From Pachypanchax playfairii (Eukaryota > Chordata > Actinopteri > Cyprinodontiformes > Aplocheilidae): a stretch of DNA of 64,000 nt. The DNA lies in NCBI GenBank assembly GCA_006937955.1, contig SSNP01000122.1:13844-77843 (forward strand), in the 5' to 3' direction. The position numbers and the translations under genes are program-made. Shown here piece by piece: positions 19,678 to 28,989 of the stretch (within the stretch, counting starts at the first letter, position 1; every line of letters begins with the position of its first letter). The notes beneath the pieces were generated by a model. It was given only the letters and a program-made list of their open reading frames with translations. It was not told the origin of the DNA and did no database searches.

Positions 19678-22600
19678 ATGAAACCAGGTCTTCTCTTCAC
19701 GTTGTTCTTCTGTGGTTTGGGGTTTGGAGGAAATGTAAGTTGGCAAAAATTGTTGTTTGTTGTTAAAAAATATATAAAAAGATCATTAATGTTACTTCAT
19801 TGGATTTACTACTTTATTATGATTACGGTTGAGTATCGGAAGGGTTTTACATGATCCCGGTACCAAATCAGTACTTTCAAAACAGTACTGGTTCCTAAAC
19901 AGTACTTAAATCAGTACTTTAAAAGGCAACAATCCCTCACACATACACGGAGAAGGTGTTAATAAGATATTTCAAAACTCTGAAACAATAAATACAAATA
20001 AAAAGAAAACAATTCCACATTGTACTGTATATTAATTTTATTCTCTGTTCTTTAACGTTTCAAAGTATCTGATTAACCTGGCTGTTCTGGCTAAAGTATA
20101 CAGCATCTTGTTGAACACTTAGGAGGAAGTAGGTCTGAGTCGATTTTTTTCTGAAAGAAATATCAGTGGCAAAACTCTACATAAAGCTGTTAAAGAGTCT
20201 ATTTTACAAAAATGTCAGCACTCTGTGGTTATTTCTTAAGTATTAACCAGTAATATGAAACATTTTATTTCTAAAAAATATTAGGAAACACTGATTAACA
20301 GACCTTTCAATCTATCTGCGTCAAAATTTGGCTGGCTTCGGGCTGCAACTCATTAATATTGATTATGGTAATTTGCTGGATTCAGATTGGCTAACAAACT
20401 AGCCTATGAGAGCAAGGTATACTGTTTCCTGCCCCGCTGTGCATGGCAACAGCGCATGTAGTCTCTTCCGGTTTGATATGTCTTATGCTAACAGCTTTAA
20501 GCCAGCAGTATGCTAGGTGTGGTTTCAACTGTGGGAAATGATTAATACTAACCAACAAAGGAGTTGTGACGAAACAAGTACCGGACATTCAAACTCGGGT
20601 TTAATCGCCATCTGCACAGTTTCAGAGATAAAAACCTGAAAGAGAAGTTGTTGACGTGTTTTCACACCCACGATGAAGGTAAGAACACCTGTGGAGCTAA
20701 AATATTCAACAGAAACCTCAGAAAAACATTTTTAATGAAATGGCCTCTTTAAAGACGGTCAGAAATGTTGCTAGGTGCTTTTCGGAAAAAAAAAAAGTTG
20801 CTAAGGGGGTCTGAAAAGTCATGAGCAAAAGTGACAAAGTACCAAAATAGAGCACCGGAATTCACGTTAGAGGTTGGTCTGGTTACTACCGTCGACGTTG
20901 ACCTATACTACTGTACTGCACTGTTCCTATACCAAGTTTCGTTACCCAACCCTAATTATGACCAGGGGAGAAACAGACACTATATCAGTGAACCATGTTC
21001 AAAAACAAATACACTGAATCTCATTAGAATTCAAAGTTTCACAGTAAATTTTATGCAAAAAGATGAAACTCATCACCTGCTAAAGTGATTAAACAGGTCA
21101 GACATTCCAGAAGAAGAAAACAAACGAGACACGTTTCATAATAAAGAGCTGCAAGTTCCTCTAGTTCTGGTTGTGCATATCACATAGGAAGACTGTTTAA
21201 TTCTGACTCTTTGTTTTGTTTTTTACATCCAGATATTCTGTGAAGCAATTCTTCCAGGTAGGTTTTTTCCTTATTTTGTGGTGGTTTTTTGAATAGCTCA
21301 GTCATTATGGTAAAACAACCACAGGACAGCTTCAGTCCTACAACTTACTGAGTTAAAAACATTCAACACAATGTAGATTTTTATGGTGCGTTCACACCGG
21401 CCGCTTTGCAAACGTCAAGCAACGTTCACAACACTTCAAGTTTGAAGCTTGAAAGTTAAAGCTCGTAACGCCTGCCAGTTAGAGCCAAAAAGAGCGCGTA
21501 GGTGGGACTCCCTTTGTTGTTGGATGTTCTGAGCTATGGCGGATCCTATCGAGAGAGTGGCTTGGCTTTATTTACTTCATAAAGTTAGACAATGTTGATG
21601 TCGGGTGCATTAGCCCCATTTGTGGATACACCCCAATCTTCAGATGCGTTCTGAGTTTGGGGAGTTTAACAATTTGCTCCAGGGGCTACGTGTAGATGAG
21701 GTTCGCTTCCAGTGCTACTTCCATCTGTCCCGTGCCCAGTTTGACGACTTCCTGCTTCATTCAGGTTACGTGCAGTGATGTCACTACATTACTATGATGA
21801 GACGCTCTAATTGATTGACACGCCACTTCAAGAGAGTCAACTTCTGCTTTGCTTGCGTTTCCAGCTTCAACGTTTGAAACGCTTGAAAAGCTTTGAAATT
21901 TGATGCTGCTAACGGTCACAATGCGCTGCAGAGACTCTGACGCCCCTCTGACGGACTCCACTATAAACTTTACATGTAATCTTGATGTTTCTGACGTTAA
22001 GGGTTGGGCTGGTATTTAGGCACCATTACAATCAGGTGGAAGTTTGGAGTGTTTGGGACTGACGGAGTCGAGACACTTCATGAAACTCTTATTGCATTTC
22101 TTCACTGATCAAGTTCCTTTCCTGTTCACTGAATCTGACCTCAGGAACTCAATCCAATGATTCCTTTTTGTGCAGTTTGTATTCCAGGGTTCTGTAGCTG
22201 GTGTCCTGATGGCTGGACTCAGTATAAAAGCTTCTGTTACCGATTTGAGGCAACTGAAATGGACTGGGCTGATGCTGAGGTACAACCCACAGAACTGTTG
22301 GGTTCAGATGACTTTAGACTGACTCACCTGCTGAGGTGCACACAGTGATATTGATGTCTGTATTTCATTACCTCTTCAGCAATTCTGCAATTCCTATGAT
22401 GGACATCTAACCTCCATCCAGGATGACGATCAGTACAAGTTCATCAGGGATCTGATCTTCAGAGCAGCAGGATCAAACAAACAATCTTGGGTTGGAGGCA
22501 CCAATGCAGTGAGGGTGAGTTTTATATGCCACATATTGAATGTCTTAATTCATTTATAAATTCCCAGAAGTTTAAAGTGAACAGTAAAGATGTTTGTTCC

Positions 22601-23019
22601 TGAAATACATGTTGCTGTTTTATGTTTTTAAACTAACAGTGAGCTTGTTAAAGTGTTTGGTCCAAAGCCTCTTCACTGTCGGCACAAACAGAAAGAAGCA
22701 AACTGACTTTAAAACTTTGTTCTCTCAGAATGATTTGTGGATGTGGACTGATGGTACTCAATTTACCTTCACTGCCTGGGGCCCAGGAGAACCAAACAAC
22801 CAGGGTGGAAATGAGCACTGCATGGACATGAACCTGAGAGGTACCAAGTACCTGCAGTGTAGCAGGTTCTTCATAATGCATTCAGTTAAATCATTTAGAA
22901 TTTAATTTTATGAGATAAAGTTGAATGTTTTTTTGCTTTTTTTCTTTGTAGGACAAAATTATGTCAATGATGAGGACTGCACCCAAAGTCATTCTTTTGT
23001 CTGTGTTAAAAACCTGTGA
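19678..23019 (+). CDS. Secreted C-type lectin, complete, 166 aa
   Basis: Coding exons are 19678-19734, 21233-21257, 22176-22279, 22380-22514, 22729-22840 and 22952-23019, all with GT-AG borders and matching phases: 501 nt, 166 aa plus TGA. Residues 1-19 (MKPGLLFTLFFCGLGFGGN) form a signal peptide. The carbohydrate-recognition domain runs from about 34 to 164, with the N-terminal pair Cys37/Cys48 (long form), Cys65/Cys162, Cys138/Cys154, the WVGG core at 99-102, EPN at 128-130 (mannose-type) and Glu136. The usual WND is VND at 149-151. Cys22, Cys29 and Cys34 are extra and could make inter-chain bonds. Size and layout fit small fish lectins such as ladderlectin- or nattectin-like proteins, which bind sugars of microbes in mucus or plasma. 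Start choice: the leader exon has no ATG. The 3' exons are duplicated at 278-591. Confidence 0.92.
19824..20954. mobile_element. hAT element in lectin intron, with nested MITE
   Basis: The ends are TACGGTTGAGTATC (left) and GTTACCCAACCCTA (right), imperfect inverted copies, flanked by 8-bp duplications ATTATGAT (19816-19823) and ATTATGAC (20955-20962). Subterminal gtacc/cagtact words are typical of a common fish hAT. The element lies in the intron after the signal-peptide exon. It codes for nothing and is interrupted by the MITE at 20190-20752. Confidence 0.75.
20190..20752 (-). mobile_element. TTAA-target MITE (GGCCATTT family), complete
   Basis: The inverted ends TTAAAGAG...ATTT and AAATGGCCTCTTTAA match the copy at 39236-39793 in reverse orientation, with TTAA at each end. 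A TTAA target points to piggyBac-type mobilisation. It is inserted within the hAT at 19824-20954. Confidence 0.75.
21384..22025 (+). mobile_element. PIF/Harbinger MITE in lectin intron
   Basis: The ends TGGTGCGTTCACACCGGCC and ...GGCACCA are flanked by TTA (21381-21383 and 22026-22028). It is a 642-bp deletion relative of the 814-bp copy at 12000-12813 and keeps a decayed part of the transposase start near 21650-21760. Confidence 0.85.
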
Positions 23020-23096
23020 TGGTCTAATCAACCCCGACACTCCTGACGACAGGATGTAGTGTCACCTCCAGGACAAGCTGACAAATGTGATCCGAT

Positions 23097-23118
23097 AATA
23101 AATAAACTGCATAATAAA
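23097..23118 (+). terminator. Polyadenylation signals of complete lectin gene
   Basis: AATAAA at 23097-23102, 23101-23106 and 23113-23118, about 80 nt after the stop codon, homologous to 680-701. Confidence 0.75.
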
Positions 23119-23499
23119 AGCTGATCATTAGCAGTATTTTGCCTGTTTCTATCATCTGTTTTGGTTTCATGTCTGATGTCTCAACCAAGATTTGAAGATT
23201 AAAAATAAAACATGGTCACACAAACAGCAGAACACAGTTAAATCAGTCACCCAAATCAGTTCCATCATGTGAGTCACTGGGTCTCTCCACTGTGTCTCTT
23301 CTGTTTAGAATATTAAAATTCTCTCAAACTCTTTACAGATTCAACACGTGTCTCAAACTCTTCTTCATCCAGTTTCCAGGAGTCAGAAGTACAAGGAGGG
23401 AAACTTCAGAAATAATGGGACACTTTGAGACTAAATTGTGACAAAAAGTTTTGGCTGAAAGTCACATGACTGTTAGTTTGTTATCAGTTGTTTCACATT

Positions 23500-23740
23500 T
23501 TTCCTACATGACCAAACTGTGTATAAAACTTGTTTCAAAGCAATTCAGAGTGTTTACAACAGAAACTCAACTCAACTTTATTTATAAAGCACTTTATACA
23601 CAACAAGTGTCAACCAAAGGGCTGAATATTTAAAGTACAGATCAAAGATAAAAACATTTTCCCTACAGCTGTGTATAAAACTTGTTTCAAAGGTTTGGAT
23701 CAAATCAATTCAGAGTGTTTACAAAAGAAACTTTAACGTC
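23500..23740. repeat. Short fish repeat flanked by a local duplication
   Basis: The word tgtgtataaaacttgtttcaaa and the following cagagtgtttacaa occur at about 23518-23560 and again at about 23671-23725. Between them lies a common fish motif (ctcaactttatttataaagc near 23571). This looks like an insertion with associated duplication of its flank. Confidence 0.45.
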
Positions 23741-23873
23741 TTTTGAAACATTGCAGTTTGTGTCTCCAACAGTTTCTGTCCCCTGAGACACTGGTCTGTT
23801 TCTGACCTATAATTTGGTCAACTGTTCTACCTGTTATATTTTATAGAGTCTGTTCCTCTGTCACGTAGTTTCC

Positions 23874-24340
23874 TTAGATGGTAAAAGTGTCTATTAATCG
23901 CATGGAAAAGGGAATGGAGTTATATGTTAAGAGCCTGGTAACACAATGGAAACAATCATGACTTCCTTTTACAGTCCAGTTTCAGCTTACGTACTGAGGA
24001 AAATCTTATTTTACTTAGCAACATTGCAGAAGATAAGATTGTAAAAGTGTCCATTGATCTCATGGAAAATGAAATAATGTATAAGGAGTTATATGGTAAG
24101 AGCTTAACACAATGGAAACAAACACGACTTCCTTTTACAGTCCAGTTTCAGCTTACCTACTGAGTAAATTGTCATGTTTTACTTAGCAACATTGCAGAAG
24201 ATAATATGGTAAAAGAGTCTATTGATCACATAGAAAAGGGAATTTAGGAATTATATGGTAAGAGCGTGGTAAAACCATGGAAACAAACATGACTTCCGTT
24301 TACAGTCCAGTTTCAGTTTACATACTGAGTAAATACTAAG
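23874..24340 (+). repeat. Minisatellite-like tandem repeat, unit about 165 bp, 2.7 copies
   Basis: Each unit carries gtaaaagtgtc, a catggaaaa block, gagttatatggtaagagc, cacaatggaaacaa, gacttccttttacagtccag and ttacttagcaacattgcaga. Units start near 23874, 24037 and 24204; the last is incomplete. No coding content. Confidence 0.75.
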
Positions 24341-24542
24341 AACACCTCAACAAATCTTGTTTGTACTTTAAATAGGCCATTTCATTTTTTTCTGAGTTTT
24401 CTGTTGAATATTTCAAGTCTACATGTGTTCTTGACTTGGGTGTAAAAATGGCACAATGACTTCTCTTTCAGTTTTTATCACTTCACTGACATAGCTCAGG
24501 GAAAGACCCAAGTCTGAAAACCTTACCATTGTGACGTCACAT

Positions 24543-25247
24543 TAGCTACGTTTACATGCGCCAAATTTCCCCGATCTGATTAAAATCTTGGTCGATCGGA
24601 ATTCCCAAATCCCTGTTTACATGGACACTAACTGAAATGATCTGATCATGCCATGAGTACACATGCACCAAGCACTCGATCAGGTTAAATGAGTTGAGCA
24701 TGCGCACAGCGAGTTGTCTTTCCGGGGGAATAAAAAAAAGTAAACAAACTCCGTCCTTTCTGCACGTCTTTCCCGCCCCATCGTGTGCTCGAGCTGACTC
24801 ACGTTATCCCCAATATGGACCCTCTGCGGGTCATTACCGTTATGTTTGGGTTTTTACTGGTCGCATTAACCAAGCTAGCGGCTGAATACATATTGCTACT
24901 GCTCCTCCGCCACAGGAGAGCAGGAAGACAGGATGACTGCACCAGCAGACCACTTCTGTTTACTTCCCGCCATGTTTTCTACTTGGGTCTGCGAAAGCGG
25001 AAAGACGTCACGCTGAAGTTGTACGCGTGCGCATTGGGCTTTTTTCACCCTTTCTTTCCGAATGGGTGTATACATGCACGTCTATCCGAATGAAGATCGG
25101 ACAAAACCACCCCTCTCGATCGGAAGTAAATTTCTTTCGGATCAGGCTGCATCGGATCAAAACATTCTGATTGACATGTTTACATGACGTCTTTTTTATC
25201 CGATTGGGCGTTTATTCCGATTAAATGTGCCCATGTAAACGTAGCTA
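24543..25247. mobile_element. DNA transposon with TAGCTACGTTTACATG inverted ends
   Basis: The 16-bp ends TAGCTACGTTTACATG and CATGTAAACGTAGCTA are perfect inverted repeats, and the subterminal gatcgga/tccgatt words are also inverted. The flanks do not give a clear duplication, so the superfamily is undecided. The middle is CG-rich and carries a small ORF at 24785-25093. It is inserted in the MITE starting at 24368. Confidence 0.75.
24818..25093 (+). CDS. Hypothetical small membrane-type ORF inside a transposon
   Basis: From ATG 24818 the ORF reads MDPLRVITVMFGFLLVALTK and goes on with more hydrophobic residues (EYILLLLL) and a basic RHRRAGR stretch, ending at TGA 25091-25093. A single hydrophobic segment followed by positive charge suggests a membrane anchor, if translated. 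I do not recognise it. It may be the first exon of the parent transposon gene or a chance ORF in a CG-rich stretch. Confidence 0.25.
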   Translation, partial: DPLRVITVMFGFLLVALTKLAAEYILLLLLRHRRAGRQDDCTSRPLLFTSRHVFYLGLRKRKDVTLKLYACALGFFHPFFPNGCIHARLSE

Positions 25248-25697
25248 GTGATTTTGCTCATTAGTATTCATCAGCTCGTGTAGTTGAGTTTATGCCTGCA
25301 AAGGTAGTAGCAAACATGGCGGACCATCAGCTACTGCTCCAGCTGAACCTCCACAATGCACATATTGCAGAAAAATCCTGATTTGTAGGACAAATGGCTT
25401 CAGTTTATTTTGGAGGGACTCTCAGAATTTATATTTAACTTGGCAGTGGGGACTGAGGTGGGCTCTGGCCTTTTGAATGGATTATTTCATTTTTTGTCTG
25501 TTAAACTGCGTCACTTCATCTGCTTCTGACCACCTGGGAACAACTTTACACGTTATGCTCTTTTACACTCAAATAAAGACTCTGGAACCAGAGGCTAAGT
25601 GCTCACGGAGCAGTGTTTACTGTTTACATGTTGAAGCCAAGAGTTACTGGGTGCACCAGATGCAATAATCCATCCCATAATAAAATCAATGCCTGTA

Positions 25698-25905
25698 AGG
25701 GTACATTCAAACCAGCCCTGTTTAGTCCACTTGAATTGAACTCTAGGTCGTTTGCACAAAAAATCTGGGCAATTGAACTCTGATTCAAACCAAACAACCG
25801 AACTCGAGTCTGCCTAAAAACGTGGGTCTCGGATCGATTCAAACAAACTCTGGAGCTGTTCGATTGCATGTGTGAATGCAACCACAGCGAGACCGTATCT
25901 ATAGA
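25698..25905 (-). repeat. Fragment of the TGTATTCACACC MITE family
   Basis: The sequence gggtacattcaaaccagccc and the following gtttagtccacttgaattgaac match, in reverse, the right end of the element at 44620-45220. Only one end is present. Confidence 0.55.
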
Positions 25906-25906
25906 C

Positions 25907-25931
25907 GTCCATGGCACTGAATGAGTTAACG
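25907..25931 (-). repeat. Orphan terminus of a piggyBac-like MITE
   Basis: On the minus strand it reads TTAACTCATTCAGTGCC, then atggacgtc, closely matching the left end of the element at 28230-28989. No partner end is seen nearby. Confidence 0.4.
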
Positions 25932-27144
25932 TCTTGACAGAAGACAAGGAACTTTGGTTTTACCTTTTCAAAACATGGTGTTACGTTCTACATGACAGAT
26001 AATGGAACATAAATTTCACATAAAAGTAAAGTAATACTAATGCGTTTGTTGAAAACATTCTCTTGTTTTTTCCCATTGAAGGTTTATCAGCAGCCAGTCA
26101 GGAAAAGTAATCTTTTGCTGTCATTATTTTATAAACAATGACACTTTCTTTTTTTAAAAACAGTAACACTATCGATTTTAGTATTTCTAGTAATATTTGC
26201 ATTATTTTTTAATCTGTAAATCTGCACAATTGAAGGCTCATGACACGTTAGAGAGAACATTATAACATGCAATTTTCTATTCTCATTCCCAATCTGCCCA
26301 AGAGAACAGACTGCTGGCTAAAAATGGCCCTAATGCAACTTGTAATTTCATTTTCTAGGGATGCTTTAAGAATCTTTTCCCTATTGTGGACATGACATAG
26401 AAAGAAAACTGATATTAAAATGTCATAATCTTCTCTTTTTGTCTCTCTGCAGCTTTTTCATTTTGACATTTTGGTACCTCTTCATTCAAGAGCTCAGATT
26501 CAGCCTCAAGTGTCCTGTCATTTCCATAGAATCTCCAGTTGTTGCTATTGAACTGTTGTGATGGAAACATACTGGTACAGCAACTCCAGTCAATCCCCAC
26601 TGGCTGTAAGCCTCATTAAAGGGCTCAATGGTCTGCAGTGTGTACATGCAAGTGTGTCAGACTTTTTACAGTATCAGCAGGCCACTGTGTAACTGAGATG
26701 TTCATTATTTGTCCTTGTTTAGTCATCTCACTTCTCTCGCAGACATGTATGTATATTTATGTGTGTATTGATATATATAAACTCTAACAGCCAAACAACT
26801 TGTAGCTCAGTATTCCAATATTCACAAACTGCAACTGCTATCACAACCTAAGATTGACAAGGTACAACACAAATGCTATTTTCAAGGGGGAGTCCGGATA
26901 TGAGGTCAGAGGGTGTTAACATCAATCAGAGATTGGGTGCAAAGCCCAAATAAGTGTATCACTGAACAAGGCAGTGATTGACCTGAAAGATAAGATCCTG
27001 GCAAGAATGAACACCAGGCCACGCTGAAGTCTATTACAGAGGCTTCAGAGTTGAAGTGAAGTACTATCAGAAAGTGTCCTAAAAGATGTGAATGCAGCAT
27101 TGAGGGCAATCCATATATCAACATTACTGAAACCAATGAACTGA
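25932..27144. other. Intergenic, no supported gene
   Basis: AT-rich sequence without recognisable exons or repeat boundaries. A phrase at 26890-27140 resembles ordinary decayed DNA, and I cannot classify it. Confidence 0.45.
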
Positions 27145-27609
27145 TATACACTTCAGCAGCCTCTGCAGATGATTCAGAACGCAGCAGCACGTCTGGTCTT
27201 CAACCAGCCCAAGAGGGCTCATGTTACTCCGTTGCTCATTTCTCTGCACTGGCTTCCAGTTGCAGCACGCATCAAATACAAAGCTCTGGTTCTGGCTTAC
27301 CAGACTCTAACACACACAGCTCCTACTTACCTTCACTCCTTCATCCGGAGCTACATTCCCACGCGTCAGCTACGCTCAGCCGCTGAAAGACGCCTAGCGC
27401 TTCCACCACAACGTGGCATGAGATCATGTTCCAAACTCTTCTCCTCTGTTGTCCCCCGATGGTGGAATGACCTACCAAACTCGGTCCGATCCTCAGAGTC
27501 GGCACCGACTTTTAAGAGCAGACTTAAGACTCACCTCTTTAAAGAACACTTTCAGTCTTAATCAGGAATTGATTTATGATTTATGATAGCGATTTGGGAG
27601 TTTATCTCT

Positions 27610-27642
<33 letters not shown>

Positions 27643-27790
27643 ATTTGATGTATCAGCGTCGGAATTAAACTGGACTCCAAACAGTCCGCCTCCTTATATT
27701 GTTTCCTTCTCTTTGATTTCTTGCTTGTATGTTCTCTCAATGTAAGTCGCTTTGGATAAAAGCGTCTGCTAAATGACAGTAGTAGTAGTA
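27145..27790 (+). pseudogene. L2-type LINE, 3' end (RT C-terminal region and tail)
   Basis: The ORF from about 27150 to 27561 reads QNAAARLVFNQPKRAHVTPL, then LHWLPVAARIKYKALVLAYQ, WWNDLPNSVR and TFKSRLKTHLF, the conserved C-terminal part of L2/CR1-like LINE ORF2. After the stop there is an A-run (27610-27635), then the L2 3' signature gtcgctttggataaaagcg and tctgctaaatga, ending in a short (AGT)n tail. The element is 5' truncated, as usual for LINEs, and lacks the RT active site and endonuclease. Confidence 0.85.
27610..27635. repeat. Poly(A) run
   Basis: 26 consecutive A within the LINE 3' UTR, likely length-polymorphic. Confidence 0.85.
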
Positions 27791-28229
27791 GTAGTGGTCC
27801 TTGAAATGCTTGGCAATCAAAAGAGCAACAATGAGATAAAATATTTACCATGCAAAAGAAGGTTGAAAGTTAATAGCATGGAGAGAAGAGAAACAATTAA
27901 TAGGGGCTCGGAAAAGTGCAATAAAAAAACAAGTACCCAATTAGTGGTAAAGCCAGATGTCCATACCTGAAGCTCTAGAAACTGCCACAGTTTTGTTTAG
28001 TGTCTTCAGGGATTAATGATAACCCTAGCTCAAAAGATGTGAATGAAATTAATTGCATTATTTTACTTAGCAATAAAATGTTAAGTTACTAGTAAAATGT
28101 ACTAGCTAATTCTTAAAAATACACAAGTAAAGTTAAACAATGAAGTAAACCCTCCAAAATCAAACCCCCAAAAATGAAAAGGTAGAAAACTGTTAACACA
28201 GCTACAAAACAAATTAGAAATTCAATCTA
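27791..28229. other. Intergenic, no supported feature
   Basis: A-rich sequence without recognisable content. Confidence 0.5.
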
Positions 28230-28989
28230 TTAACTCAGTCAGCGCCAACGACGTCTATGGATGTAAAACAGAATCCGACCGCTTGATGCTAATGTGGGGG
28301 TTAGGGAACGACTGTGCACACCTTGTGAGGAAATATCACGCCTCTAAAGGAAAAACAAGTCGATTTTACTTGTGTGTGGCAGTGACACTTCATGTGATCA
28401 TGTAGAGGAGAGTTTTTTGGGAAGCCCCTATGCGTAATGCGAGGCGCAAAGCAGAAAAACTCCTGCAGCTCTCACTTCAATTATGTCTGCGTCGAGGTCA
28501 CAAAAGAGAAATGACGACAGTCTACCCAGGCCGCCAAGCTCATGGCATATTTCATCTCAGCCAGAAACATCCATTTTAGCAGGCAGTTCCAAGTAACATG
28601 GTTTTAGTGAACCAGATCCAGAGTCATCAGATAAGTTGCATCAACTGGGGGGGTGTCACTAAAACACTGTTTATTAGTGTCAAAGACACTTTTCTGCCTG
28701 ACATGTCTCTTTTCACAAAAAGCCCGTTATCTCCATCTTTTGATCAGAAATAGGCATTTTTGGTGAAACCACCTATGCTCTACAGCAGATTGTGATAGAA
28801 TGGAACAAGCTAGAAAAAAAGCTGTTTGTTCCTGATGGAAGTAAAGAATGTGCTCTTTCTTTTGATAGTTTCAGTGCGGTCATAAAGCACAATATTCTAT
28901 GACTCTTCAAAAACAGAAAAAAAATGCTGAAAGATGCTGGCATTGAAGGGCCTATTTGTTCAGAAAACAGTTGGCAGCCAGTGAGTTAA
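28230..28989. mobile_element. piggyBac-like MITE, 760 bp
   Basis: TTAA at both ends (28230-28233, 28986-28989) with inverted termini TTAACTCAGTCAGCGCCAAC and, reversed, TTAACTCACTGGCTGCCAAC. The TTAA target is the hallmark of piggyBac transposition. No long ORF. A related single terminus lies at 25907-25931. Confidence 0.72.

Larger units (their letters stand above)
24368..25290 (+). mobile_element. GGCCATTT-family MITE, left part, split by another element
   Basis: It begins TTAAATAGGCCATTTC, followed by the family's ttctgttgaatatt and gtgtaaaaatgg words. It is interrupted at about 24542, resumes at about 25250 with cattagtattcatcagctc as in the 39.2-kb copy, then loses similarity. The right terminus is not found, so the copy is truncated. 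Confidence 0.55.
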
